DNA of 64,000 nucleotides, from the NCBI GenBank assembly GCA_002633005.1, contig NMRA01000796.1, positions 36,715 through 100,714 on the forward strand. The letters are read 5' to 3'. The notes below the pieces were generated by a model. It was not told the DNA's origin and made no database searches. It worked only from the letters and a program-made list of their open reading frames with translations. Positions 29,801-36,806 of the stretch are shown one piece after another; the stretch's first letter is position 1; the number at the start of each line of letters is the position of its first letter. The stretch comes from Phoronis australis (Eukaryota; Phoronida; Phoronidae). The position numbers and the translations under genes were made by a program.

Positions 29801-32023
29801 AGGTCTCCAACTCCTCAGCTCAGTTATTAAAAAAGCATAATAAAATGGTTTCAGGTGATCAGTGCAATGGAACCACCTTAGTGGCCTACGCATGTCAGGA
29901 GCAATGTGTAAGAGAACACCTGCAATACTTATTTTATAGTGTACACAAAGGATACATTACTGCCTTGTTTTCTCTGTCATACTTCGACACCATAACTGTA
30001 CACGCTCCACAGCCACCTTCACCACAGCCCAGTTTAGTGCCTGACAAATGTACTGTGTATGTATAGTTAAGGAGACATTGACATAAAGACAGCAAGCAAT
30101 AAATATATCCACAGGCCAATGAGTCAATACACAGGTGATTGCATTTTTAGCACACAAGAAAATGGTAGTTTTGTTGTTAAAGTAAAAACACAGGTATGTG
30201 ACCTAGATTAACCAAAAGTGACATAAAGCTGCATTTCTCTTCCCTTACTACTTAGTTGGCTACATCATGAAAATCAAATTCGGCCTTTTTTCTCATAAAA
30301 TCGGTCTCACAATACTCGTTATCATGACAACAAGAACATCAAAACCCATCAACAATTCAAAAAACCTTTAACAGTTTATTGAGATATATATGACCACTTC
30401 TAAAATTGTGAAATCAAAATTAGGGGATGTACGCATTACCTGAAGCTTGAGATAGTTTACTGAGGTTGGCCAGTCTTAAAATTGCGAAATTGAAATTAAT
30501 GCATGACGTATGCATTTCTTATGACTTGAGGTGATAACAAAAATGGAATGCTATCACACTGCGGAATAGTACCAGACAGATTCTATGAGAGAGTAAGCAA
30601 CCAACATTCAATTTTTGTGTTTTAGTCAGCAAAACAAGACTACACGCAGCTTTACCTCAGAAATTTCATCTGATGCTCTTGCACAAGAATAGTGTTTCGC
30701 ACACAGGCAAATGTGCTGGATATAATTAAGTGTTGTATTGATAGCACGCAATTGGTTTCAAATAAAAAAATTCTGAAATCAATGTAAGTGATGTCTGTTT
30801 AGGCAACTTTCTTCAGTACTGAAGTCATAACACATATTAAGACTAAGAGATACATTGTTGGCGCAAGTACTCCAGCAACGAAGTTTCGGGGTCAGGACTT
30901 ATCTCCGTAACCTGAAAACAATTATAACAGTATTAAGCTTTTAGTATAAACACAAAGTCAAGCGAAATTTGAAATTACTTTTTCCGTTGATTTTATCACA
31001 TCAAGTTCCTTTTAGTTGATCACCTGTTGAACAATACACGCAAGTCAAAAAACTCCAGATCAAATCGAACTTGATTAACTTGTTACAAAGTAGTGAATAC
31101 TTCTATTAGGGCCTACTTCAACTCAAATGAGTTACAACAGCAAGTTAACCCTCACTCTGTTTTGCATTACATAAATTACTCTTTCTCACACTCATTCTGA
31201 TTGTTCATTTACCTCTTTGCCTACAACCTTCGGACAACTGTCAAAATCGTTATATCCACAACATGGAAACAAAAACAGTTCAGTTTATGCACCGGGTATT
31301 GAAGGAGTTAAAAGCAACCCACAAACTCTTTTTTTTTACTCTGGTCACTCAATGTCACAAAACTCGTCCAAAGTTGTTCCTTAAAAGTGATTTGTGAGTT
31401 AGGAAAGAACTAAAAAGTTTGATACTACGTACTTAATGGTACCTTGAAACCATGCTGCACGCAGACCGGTCAAGTGAACCGGTCAAGTCTGGTCCAAGGC
31501 AAATTACTGTAGTGTCAATTTAACTAGCACAGAAATCATTCTCTGAGAAAGGAACATTTTGAGACCACTTTATGCAGATTAGTGGTCAAAATCAAAGTGC
31601 TCTTTCCGAAAGTACTTTGGATTTCACAATAAAAAGTTGTGCCGCGCCAATTAGAACAGTTACGCCATAATTAATTTTGCTGGCAGACCAGTCAGTTTGA
31701 GTGCAATTTAACTATATGGATATTGCCAATGTGTCCAAATCTCGACCCTTCTCTTTGTAAAGTGTGAAGCTTTACAGTTTTACCCATCAGGCTCAGTAAA
31801 AATACATTGAGCATACTTCAAATGAGCGTCATGGCTCAGTTCTCATATAACATACAACTCTCCTTAAGTTTACTTACCTGCTCAGTTCTCATATAACATA
31901 CAACTCTCCTTAAGTTTACTTACCTGCTCAATTCTCATATAACATACAACTCTCCTTAAGTTTACTTACCTTTTTTCCATTGACAAAAAACACCAAGGTG
32001 TCCTTTCCATATTTGGTGTCCAT
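2625..32023 (-). CDS. XDH-like: Xanthine dehydrogenase / aldehyde oxidase family molybdo-flavoenzyme (3' end off window)
   Basis: Twenty-three exons with GT-AG junctions and matching phases encode 1049 residues; the family is usually about 1330, so about 280 C-terminal residues lie beyond the left edge. Domain order: [2Fe-2S] ferredoxin-like domain (cysteines 43, 48, 51, 73), second [2Fe-2S] domain (113, 116, 148, 150), FAD domain (about 220-525), and molybdopterin domain (about 570 onward). Residue numbers happen to match human XDH. Known family role: cytosolic hydroxylation of purines or aldehydes, electrons passing Mo to Fe/S to FAD to NAD+ or O2. The FAD domain looks like XDH rather than aldehyde oxidase. 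In the substrate pocket Gln768 and Phe915 are kept, but the positions of human Glu803, Arg881, Phe1010 and Thr1011 are Gln, Leu, Leu and Tyr. Substrate specificity is therefore uncertain. An in-frame TAG 18 nt upstream of the ATG supports the start. Confidence 0.95.
3402..3547 (-). CDS. XDH-like: XDH-like exon 22, Mo domain (residues 942-990)
   Basis: Encodes [31 protein letters not shown] and VDIFNG, as expected after the FRGFG block. Donor GG|GTGAGT, phase 2. Confidence 0.94.
4107..4298 (-). CDS. XDH-like: XDH-like exon 21, Mo domain with altered Arg881 position (residues 878-941)
   Basis: Begins [17 protein letters not shown] and contains [13 protein letters not shown]. Leu881 (codon TTA, 4287-4289) replaces the Arg that orients purine substrates. 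Phe915, which stacks on the substrate, is kept. Confidence 0.95.
6321..6407 (-). CDS. XDH-like: XDH-like exon 20, Mo domain (residues 849-877)
   Basis: Encodes [20 protein letters not shown] and GNSVDVSTA, aligning to the strand before the substrate-binding helix. Donor GCT|GTAAGT. Confidence 0.92.
6627..7027. mobile_element. PIF/Harbinger-like MITE (intron 19)
   Basis: The termini are inverted: GGCCCGGTCTCTAATCTTT at the left and its near-exact complement at the right, followed on both sides by TACTCGAAA. Both sides are flanked by a 3 bp duplication CAG (6624-6626, 7028-7030). The interior contains further CGAGTT/AACTCG inverted copies. Length 401 bp with no ORF. A 3 bp CWG target is typical of Harbinger-type elements; that assignment is inference. 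Confidence 0.75.
7437..7524 (-). CDS. XDH-like: XDH-like exon 19, Mo domain (residues 819-848)
   Basis: Encodes [20 protein letters not shown] and PFFAKYK, one of the strongest family signatures. Donor AAG|GTCAGT. Confidence 0.95.
7586..8740 (-). mobile_element. Penelope-like retroelement, 5'-truncated and damaged (intron 18)
   Basis: On the minus strand, 8738-8217 reads as the end of a Penelope-type reverse transcriptase ([29 protein letters not shown]). After a frame change, 8159-7860 reads as a GIY-YIG endonuclease ([14 protein letters not shown], then [19 protein letters not shown]). The core RT palm is missing. The 3' part (about 7586-7860) is shared with 54745-55580. RT plus GIY-YIG is diagnostic of Penelope-like elements. 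At least two frame changes mean it is dead. Confidence 0.88.
9303..9390. repeat. 44 bp tandem duplication (intron 18)
   Basis: Two adjacent 44 bp copies starting GGTGGTRTCTACTTAGTC differ at two positions. Simple local duplication with no coding potential. Confidence 0.9.
9905..10038 (-). CDS. XDH-like: XDH-like exon 18, Mo domain with altered Glu803 position (residues 775-819)
   Basis: Encodes [16 protein letters not shown]. The residue after GGK is Gln803 (codon CAG, 9952-9954). XDH has Glu here and aldehyde oxidases usually Val. The preceding GGAFGG is the aldehyde oxidase form. Confidence 0.95.
10225..10443 (-). CDS. XDH-like: XDH-like exon 17, Mo domain (residues 702-774)
   Basis: Contains [20 protein letters not shown] and [12 protein letters not shown]. 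The Gln of STQ is residue 768, matching the conserved Gln that contacts the molybdenum oxo group in XDH. Donor CAG|GTGAGT. Confidence 0.95.
10966..11839. mobile_element. MITE with GRGCTGTTCCAG ends and TAA duplication (intron 16)
   Basis: The left end GAGCTGTTCCAGCAAA and the complement of the right end GGGCTGTTCCAGTAAA form terminal inverted repeats, flanked by TAA on both sides (10963-10965, 11840-11842). G-rich tracts follow each end. Length 874 bp with no transposase ORF. A 3 bp TWA target suggests PIF/Harbinger; the superfamily is uncertain. Confidence 0.65.
12213..12341 (-). CDS. XDH-like: XDH-like exon 16, Mo domain (residues 659-701)
   Basis: Encodes [19 protein letters not shown] and PIITIE, a highly conserved block of the family. 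Phase 0 at both ends. Confidence 0.94.
13076..13254 (-). CDS. XDH-like: XDH-like exon 15, Mo domain (residues 599-658)
   Basis: Encodes [36 protein letters not shown] and DIFAEDM. Donor GTTTGT. Confidence 0.92.
13788..13992 (-). CDS. XDH-like: XDH-like exon 14, linker to Mo domain (residues 531-599)
   Basis: A serine-rich linker leads to [20 protein letters not shown] and DDIPKMEG, the conserved opening of the molybdopterin domain. Confidence 0.93.
14938..15024 (-). repeat. tRNA-derived SINE head (intron 13)
   Basis: The complement reads CAATGGTCTAGTGGGG (box A-like) and, about 45 nt later, GGTTCAAGTCC (perfect box B). Acceptor-stem halves do not pair, so this is a tRNA-derived repeat rather than a functional tRNA gene. 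Confidence 0.55.
15582..15747 (-). CDS. XDH-like: XDH-like exon 13, end of FAD domain (residues 475-530)
   Basis: Encodes [17 protein letters not shown] and [10 protein letters not shown], the family's helical end of the FAD module. Donor CTG|GTGTGT, phase 0. Confidence 0.93.
16126..16310 (-). CDS. XDH-like: XDH-like exon 12, FAD domain (residues 414-475)
   Basis: Encodes [19 protein letters not shown] and [10 protein letters not shown], the C-terminal subdomain of the FAD module. Donor GGACA|GTAGGT, phase 2. Confidence 0.94.
16885..16997 (-). CDS. XDH-like: XDH-like exon 11, FAD domain (residues 376-413)
   Basis: Contains [19 protein letters not shown], the region near the flavin and NAD site of XDH, then FIPFTRK. 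Donor AAG|GTTAGT. Confidence 0.93.
17226..17500. mobile_element. Long-hairpin MITE (intron 10)
   Basis: TTAGCTGGCT at 17226 is answered by AGCCAGCTAA ending at 17500. Inside, TCTTTTGCTCTC, then TTCTATTTCC and CCAACAAGA, recur in complement on the far side, giving arms of about 110 bp around a short loop. TA at both outer edges fits a TA target site, so Tc1/mariner-type origin is possible. Confidence 0.65.
18031..18124 (-). CDS. XDH-like: XDH-like exon 10, FAD domain (residues 345-376)
   Basis: Encodes [20 protein letters not shown]. This loop is of XDH type; mammalian aldehyde oxidases diverge here, as I recall them. Confidence 0.94.
19226..19391. repeat. 39 bp minisatellite (intron 9)
   Basis: Four full copies and one partial copy of a 39 bp unit starting CATCWGATCAAGTTGACTTC. 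The length is a multiple of three, so an ORF runs through it, but it sits in an intron and antisense to the gene, so it is not treated as coding. Confidence 0.9.
19559..19635 (-). CDS. XDH-like: XDH-like exon 9, FAD domain (residues 319-344)
   Basis: Encodes [15 protein letters not shown], the conserved helix before the second FAD-binding loop. Acceptor TTTTGCAG, donor TCT|GTAAGT. Confidence 0.92.
19840..20880. repeat. Dispersed repeat with CTCF-like cores, copy B (intron 8)
   Basis: The same family as 245-835, with about seven modules. Cores include 20339-20352 (CCACTAGATGGCGC) and 20799-20812 (CCACTAGGTGGCTC), plus more decayed forms near 19939, 20075, 20198, 20489 and 20645. Non-coding. 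Confidence 0.75.
21041..21060. promoter_or_regulatory. Heat-shock-element-like sequence (intron 8)
   Basis: TTCTAGAATATTCTGAGAAC contains three perfect alternating TTC/GAA pentamers and a fourth offset by one base, the HSF-binding pattern. It lies in unannotated intron sequence (20880-21690), possibly in an old LTR. The function is inference. Confidence 0.4.
21690..21857 (-). CDS. XDH-like: XDH-like exon 8, FAD domain (residues 263-319)
   Basis: Encodes [18 protein letters not shown] and [13 protein letters not shown], matching the family's FAD subdomain. Phase 1 at both ends. Confidence 0.9.
23572..23713 (-). CDS. XDH-like: XDH-like exon 7, start of FAD domain (residues 216-263)
   Basis: Encodes [15 protein letters not shown] followed by [10 protein letters not shown], the expected FAD-binding loop of this family. 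Donor G|GTAAGA. The upstream intron 6 (23714-26997) is packed with transposon sequence. Confidence 0.93.
23755..25412 (-). mobile_element. Kolobok/T2-type non-autonomous DNA element, copy 1 (intron 6)
   Basis: Flanked by TTAA (23755-23758, 25409-25412) with ends AGCAGCATGCCACCC and the complement of GGTGGCATTCTCCT. About 1650 bp, closely similar to 36811-38480. The terminal motif TTAAAGG with a TTAA target is that described for T2/Kolobok elements. The minus strand at 25263-24940 carries a decayed THAP-like stretch ([16 protein letters not shown], then RVCSLQ), consistent with the THAP domains of Kolobok transposases. No transposase core remains. Confidence 0.8.
25409..26000 (+). mobile_element. 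Gypsy RNase H fragment joined to the Kolobok-type element
   Basis: The open frame 25448-25861 encodes a Ty3/Gypsy RNase H ([43 protein letters not shown]) with the catalytic Asp, Glu and Asp visible. The same fragment follows the same Kolobok end at 60043-60586. Flanking pol domains are absent, so it is a relic. Confidence 0.88.
26998..27209 (-). CDS. XDH-like: XDH-like exon 6, second cluster and linker (residues 145-215)
   Basis: Begins [19 protein letters not shown], with Cys148 and Cys150 completing the second cluster. It continues into the variable linker before the FAD domain and ends IFPPELL at a GTATAT donor. Confidence 0.95.
28051..28177 (-). CDS. XDH-like: XDH-like exon 5, second [2Fe-2S] domain (residues 103-145)
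   Basis: Encodes [19 protein letters not shown], with Cys113 and Cys116 of the second [2Fe-2S] cluster, and ends AFQ plus one base of the glycine completed in exon 6. Confidence 0.95.
29187..29295 (-). CDS. XDH-like: XDH-like exon 4 (residues 66-102)
   Basis: Encodes [16 protein letters not shown], with Cys73 as fourth ligand of the first cluster, and TTVEGIGS, the typical end of the ferredoxin-like domain. Acceptor TTAAAG, donor CAG|GTAACA. Confidence 0.94.
29711..29850 (+). repeat. tRNA-derived SINE (intron 3)
   Basis: Box A TGGCCTAGTGA (29716-29726) and box B GGTTCGAGTACC (29760-29771) are spaced as in a tRNA. They are followed by an unrelated body and an A-rich tail near 29830. It does not fold as a full tRNA. 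Confidence 0.65.
29956..30040 (-). CDS. XDH-like: XDH-like exon 3, first [2Fe-2S] loop (residues 38-66)
   Basis: Carries [15 protein letters not shown] with Cys43, Cys48 and Cys51, three ligands of the first [2Fe-2S] cluster. The donor AAT|GTATCC was chosen because only it keeps the frame into [10 protein letters not shown] of exon 4. Confidence 0.92.
30854..30911 (-). CDS. XDH-like: XDH-like exon 2 (residues 19-38)
   Basis: Encodes [19 protein letters not shown] plus one base. The acceptor is TTTTCAG; the donor is a weak GTATCT. Joining to exon 3 leaves the loop before TKLGCG about four residues shorter than usual, so a micro-exon may be missing or the donor misjudged. Confidence 0.75.
31834..31971. 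repeat. Three 46 bp repeats triplicating the exon 1 splice donor
   Basis: Copies at 31834-31879, 31880-31925 and 31926-31971 differ at one base. On the minus strand each contains the GGTAAGTAAAC donor that ends exon 1, so three equivalent donors stand 46 bp apart. Use of an outer donor would add an in-frame TGA within the first extra repeat. Confidence 0.95.
31970..32023 (-). CDS. XDH-like: XDH-like exon 1 (residues 1-18)
   Basis: Starts ATG GAC ACC and encodes the first strand of the ferredoxin-like domain, ending LVFFVNGKK in phase 0 at a GTAAGT donor. An in-frame TAG lies 18 nt upstream. A TTTACAG at about 32060 could be the acceptor of a 5'UTR intron; this is unproven. Confidence 0.9.
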
Positions 32024-32500
32024 TGTGTATATGTGCAGCTAGGTCACTTCTTAAATGATCTGTAAACAGGAAGAAACGAATTACAAGAGAATAAGATTAC
32101 ATCATATATTGTCAGGGTTGGAGCCCAGTTAGGGGAACACATTTTCCCAGATTTAACTATAGGTTACGTCATGTGACCAACAAAAATTGTTTTGTAAGAA
32201 GATCATTCGTTACCTGTGATGGAAATATGGAAAGTTAAAGTGGAAAAAATGTCACAACACATATTTTCTATTCAAGAATTAAAAACTGCAGGACCAAACA
32301 AACACCCCAAACCAGAATTTATCACGTTAGCACCAAAATTTAACAGACAGAAAATTTATCACACCAGGATAGAAATTTTTTGTGCCAGGAGACCACGTGA
32401 CCATCCAGAAAGGAATGTTCACGAATATTTGGACAATGACCAAGAGAGTGGCAATCTCAGAGAGCCTGTATCATAGCAAATCATTCCCATAGACAAGAGA
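32024..32500. other. 5' flank of the XDH-like gene
   Basis: AT-rich sequence immediately upstream of the XDH-like start. I see no convincing TATA box or initiator. The promoter of the XDH-like gene is expected here or beyond a possible 5'UTR intron. Confidence 0.4.
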
Positions 32501-33260
32501 CTACTCACAGAGAGCCTGTGTCTGTAGTACGCACAGAGAGGCTTTTTTTCTGTAGCACTCACAGAGAGGCTTTTTTCTGTAGCACTCACAGAGAGGTTAT
32601 GTCTGTATAGTACTCACTGAGAGGCTGTGACTGTAGTACTCACAGAGAAGCTGTGTCCGTAGCACTCACAGAGAGGCTGTCTTTAGTACTCACAGAGAGG
32701 CTGTGCCTGTAGCACTCACTGACAGAAAGGCTGTGTCTGTAGCACTCACAGAGAGGCTGCGTTACTCACTGAGAGGCTGTGTCTGTAGTACTCAAAGATA
32801 GGCCGTGACTGTCACAACGAGGCTGTGCCTGTAGTACTCACAGAGAAGCTGTGTCCGTAGCACTCACAGAGAGGCTGTCTTTAGTACTCACAGAGAGGCT
32901 GTGCCTGTAGCACTCACTGACAGAAAGGCTGTGTCTGTAGCACTCACAGAGAGGCTGTGTTACTCACTGAGAGGCTGTGTCTGTAGTACTCAAAGATAGG
33001 CCGTGACTGTCACAGCGAGGCTGTGCCTGTAGTACTCACAGCGAGGCTGTGCCTGTAGTACTTACAGAGAGGCTGCGTTACTCACTGAGAGGCTGTGTCT
33101 GTAGTACTCACAGAGAGGCTGTGTCTATAGTACTCACAGAGGCTGTGCCTGTAGCACTCTAAAGAGAGGGTGTGTCTGCAGTACTCAAAGAGGCTGTGTC
33201 TGCAATACACACAGACAGGTTGTTATCTGTAATTACTCAGAGACTATGTCTGTGACCGTC
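32500..33260. repeat. Minisatellite with higher-order repeat
   Basis: About 28 copies of a 26 bp unit (TACTCACAGAGAGGCTGTG then TCTGTAG) with variants. A block of about seven units starting at 32637 recurs at 32835, a 198 bp higher-order duplication. It lies 0.5-1.2 kb upstream of the XDH-like start. Confidence 0.92.
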
Positions 33261-34549
33261 CTTTTCAAGTCTATATGTGTCTCTGTTGTAAAGTGTGGAA
33301 GAGCAAGACATCAGAAATGCCGTGTTGAGTCTCATTGCCCTGATAATATAGTCGTTGTCGAGACATTGATGAACTCTTAGCCCTTGTGTACCTAATGGTC
33401 AGTGGCGTGGAATTTTTGGACCTGACTGAGATGTGTTAAATTTTTGGTCGTAGAAGTAATTTTGGTCCTGACGTGTTAAATTTTCAGTCCTAATGTGATA
33501 AATTATAGGTCTTGACGTGATAAATTCTGCGTTTTAAGGTGATTGGTTATAAGCCATAACATAACTTTTTGGTTCCGATGTGTTAAATTTTGGTCTCGAG
33601 GGTTTTTTCGTCTTGGAGATTGAAAATAACATTTTGGACTGTTTTTAATTCTTTACATAAGTGGTATTGGGGTATTTATTTTTGGACCTGCAGAGTAAAA
33701 CAAATGTTTTGGTCTGTATTTAATTTCTGCATAAAAAATATGTAACCTGGAATTTTTTTTCACTTTGGCTTTCCTTTCAGTAATGACGTCTATTGGTTAA
33801 GCCGAGATAAACATGCTTCAGAAAACTGTTCTGCTTCACTGTACAGGGGATGCCTATTTCTTAGAATAAAGGTGAATCCCATATTGGTCACTTCTGATGA
33901 TGAAACTTCATTTTACATTTTAATTGCGTTTGACTTTGGACCCCTAAATTAGCTCATTTTAGAACATCCTTAACACATAATTGTGTACAAAAACGAGCAT
34001 TGGCAGAGAATTTGTATTCCACTTTATCTTGTTTCTATCCAATAAGAATATCAAATTAAATAAGTTTCAGCTTGAATATTACTACAGATGTCAATTTGAA
34101 CTTATAGTTTTAAACCTTTGGCTTTAGCCTTGGGCGATTTTAGGCGATCCAAATGAAAATAATTGAGGACGAAGACGCGGAAACTAAGGATGCATTGCTC
34201 GAAGAAAAAGTTTGATAACGGGAGTTCGAGTTGGAAGGAATCAAATACATCGAAGATCTCCTAACTGACCTAAGCCTTATCATAAGGCTAAGTGCCCCTC
34301 TAAATGGCTTTATGCGCAAAAGGTATTTTAAACAACATGACTTTGATGTTTTAGTAAGTGTGGGGCTATATATAGCTCGTGCAATGAGAGTGAAACACTG
34401 TAAATACATAACTTAGTTGTGTAACGTACTGTGCAGTGTTTAAGTGTTTGTACTTACTAACTCCCGAGTAAGTTTAACTCCCGAACTCTAAGAGCCTAGA
34501 CCACAGATCGTATCTATTCTTCCTTTCCTAAACGTGGCGCAGGTCACGT
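33261..34549. other. Intergenic, with a decayed tandem repeat
   Basis: At 33390-33620 a degenerate motif near GTCCTGACGTGTTAAATTTT recurs every 25-35 bp. 34140-34410 has short open frames on both strands that I do not recognise. Nothing else is supportable. Confidence 0.4.
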
Positions 34550-34895
34550 TAGTAGGCCATCCGACCAGGTTAACTAGGTCGGCTGACCAAGTTAACTTGG
34601 TCGGCTTACACGGTCGGACCTCGCAGGCTAGAAGTAGACGACCGAGTTGCAAGTTACCGTTGATACCTGAATGTTTGCCATAGTGTTATAATATGAACGG
34701 TTCCACCAAACACGTTTTTTTGAAATAAGATTTCATTTCTATTACTGTTATCGTTAGGACCTCATGTGGCGCCAAAATAACTCTGGCCGACAAAAATCTT
34801 TATTTTTATCTTTTGAACAGGAAATACATGTAGAGCACCCGTAAGCACGACCCGGTCACGGGTCGATCAGCCGGGCGTGGGAGCACCCAAACATA

Positions 34896-35008
34896 TGTAT
34901 AATCACAGGCGTCCTCAGCTTCTGATCGTCCCCAATACACTACATATAATACTACTATATGTAGTGTATTGGGGACGATTAGAAGCTGAGGACGCCTGTG
35001 TGTATAAT
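34896..35008. mobile_element. 97 bp perfect-hairpin insertion with 8 bp duplication
   Basis: Arms 34904-34948 and 34956-35000 are 45 bp inverted copies with one mismatch around a 7 nt loop. TGTATAAT occurs directly on each side (34896-34903, 35001-35008). It is absent from the matching place in the opposite foldback arm. An 8 bp duplication and a CACAGGCG end fit a minimal hAT-type MITE. Confidence 0.8.
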
Positions 35009-36806
35009 ATACACAACGCCACGAATCAAACATTTATATGTCACATCTTACTTTAACCATTTCATCTGCTTTTCACAGTCGAGATATTAACCAACTTTTG
35101 CGGCACAATACACTGTAGTCTTTGCTTGCAGGTTTACTTGGTCCGGTCTGTCCCACCGGCCGGGACTCAGGCTGAGTGCGCTGCATGACGTGATCAAACT
35201 AGCAGAAACAAAAGATATTTCACTTTTTGTCCAAAGAATGCTCCTTTTTGTTAAAAGTTTGGATATCTAGAATCGTTTTTCGTGCTTTTCACTGTTCAAA
35301 AACTATTACGTTTTTTGTGTCTCTTACTTGGCTTGACCGGCACCCGCACATGACCACGCTGAGAAGCCGCGCCTCCCCCCTAATTCATTGGCAACGGGTC
35401 TAACCGATGTTTTGAAAATTCTCAGTGACAAAACTTTCGTCTATATTGTAATTACTGATTGTTGGCAACTTTCTGCCGAGTCCATAGAACACAATCCGAA
35501 GCTATTAGCGGCGGTCTCAAAACAAGTTTCTTAGGCTATAAAGTTTTACTAGGACTGGAGTGAGTGCATGGCTATACCTGACTTGAGGAGGTCGAGACAA
35601 TACTTAACGCCAATGAAAAGAAATTAATTTCATTTGACGTGTACCCAGCAACTCTAACAAAACCATTACCATTTCTACGTGTCTCTAGAAAGTTATCAGC
35701 CAATTTTTACGGCTTAATACACTGTAGTTTTGCTTGCAGCGGGTTTACTTGGTCCGGCGGTCTGTCAACGGCCGACCGAGTGTGTTAATTAAGACGTCAT
35801 CAAACTTACGGAATCTGAATATTTCAAAGGTTCTTTCAACTTTTCTTCAAAGATCGTTTCTCGTGTTCGCATTTTTGAAGTGTACAGTCGTTTTTCGTGC
35901 TATTCACGGTTCAAAAACAGTTACAATTTCTCACGTTTTGTTCTAAATTTTACTTGGGCTGCATGGCTACTTATAAGGTCCAGACAGCACACTTAACGCC
36001 AACGAAAAGTAATTTATTTCGTTTGATATGTACCCAGCAGCGCCGACCAAGCCATTACCCCCTTCTACGTGTGTTTAAAAAGTTATCAAAAGTTTTCTGC
36101 GACTCAATACACTTTAGCCAGTATTCCTCGCAGGTTTAATTACTTCAGTGGTCCGATCTCGTCACAGGCCGGACCGAGTGCACTGTGGATCAATCTCCCG
36201 GGTTGGCTAGGCCAGGAAGTCCGGACACTGAACGTACTTGACGCCCATGATAAGTAATTAATTTCATTTGACATACATTGTATACCCAGTATCTCCAACG
36301 TAACGTTTCTACGTGCCTCTAGAAAGTCACCAACCAACTTTTACGGCCCAATACACTGTAATTTTTCTTGCATTTTTACTTGGTCCGGTCTGTCAACGGC
36401 CGCGCGACCGGAGTGCGTTTGACGTCATCAAACTTGGGAACCTAAATATTTCAAAAGTTCTGTCAACTTTTCAAGTTCTTCAAAGATCGCTTTTCTTGAC
36501 GGCTACATTTCGTGCTTTTCACGGTTCAAAAACAATTACCTTTCTTGAACTCGTCCCGCACTTTGTGCTGCCGTCGGTGTCAACTCTCAGGCAACGGTCT
36601 ATCGACGTACGTTTAACAAATTCACAATGTCAAATTTTTCGTCTATATTTATGATTGATCGTTGACAACTTCAAGGCGAACCCTATAGGATACAGTCATG
36701 CCCTATTTGCGTCGCACTAAAGCATGAAGTTTCTTTTTAAATTGCACATAGGCCTAGTCTGGCTTCAACGGTACAAAAGGTAAGGACACAATACATGTAG
36801 GCCTAC

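Noticed and set aside
32500-33260. CRISPR array
   Set aside because: Head-to-tail variant repeats without unique spacers, in an animal genome.
34140-34416. Possible gene fragment with a KYIEDLLTDLSLIIR-type peptide
   Set aside because: Interrupted by stops, no recognisable domain and no splice context.
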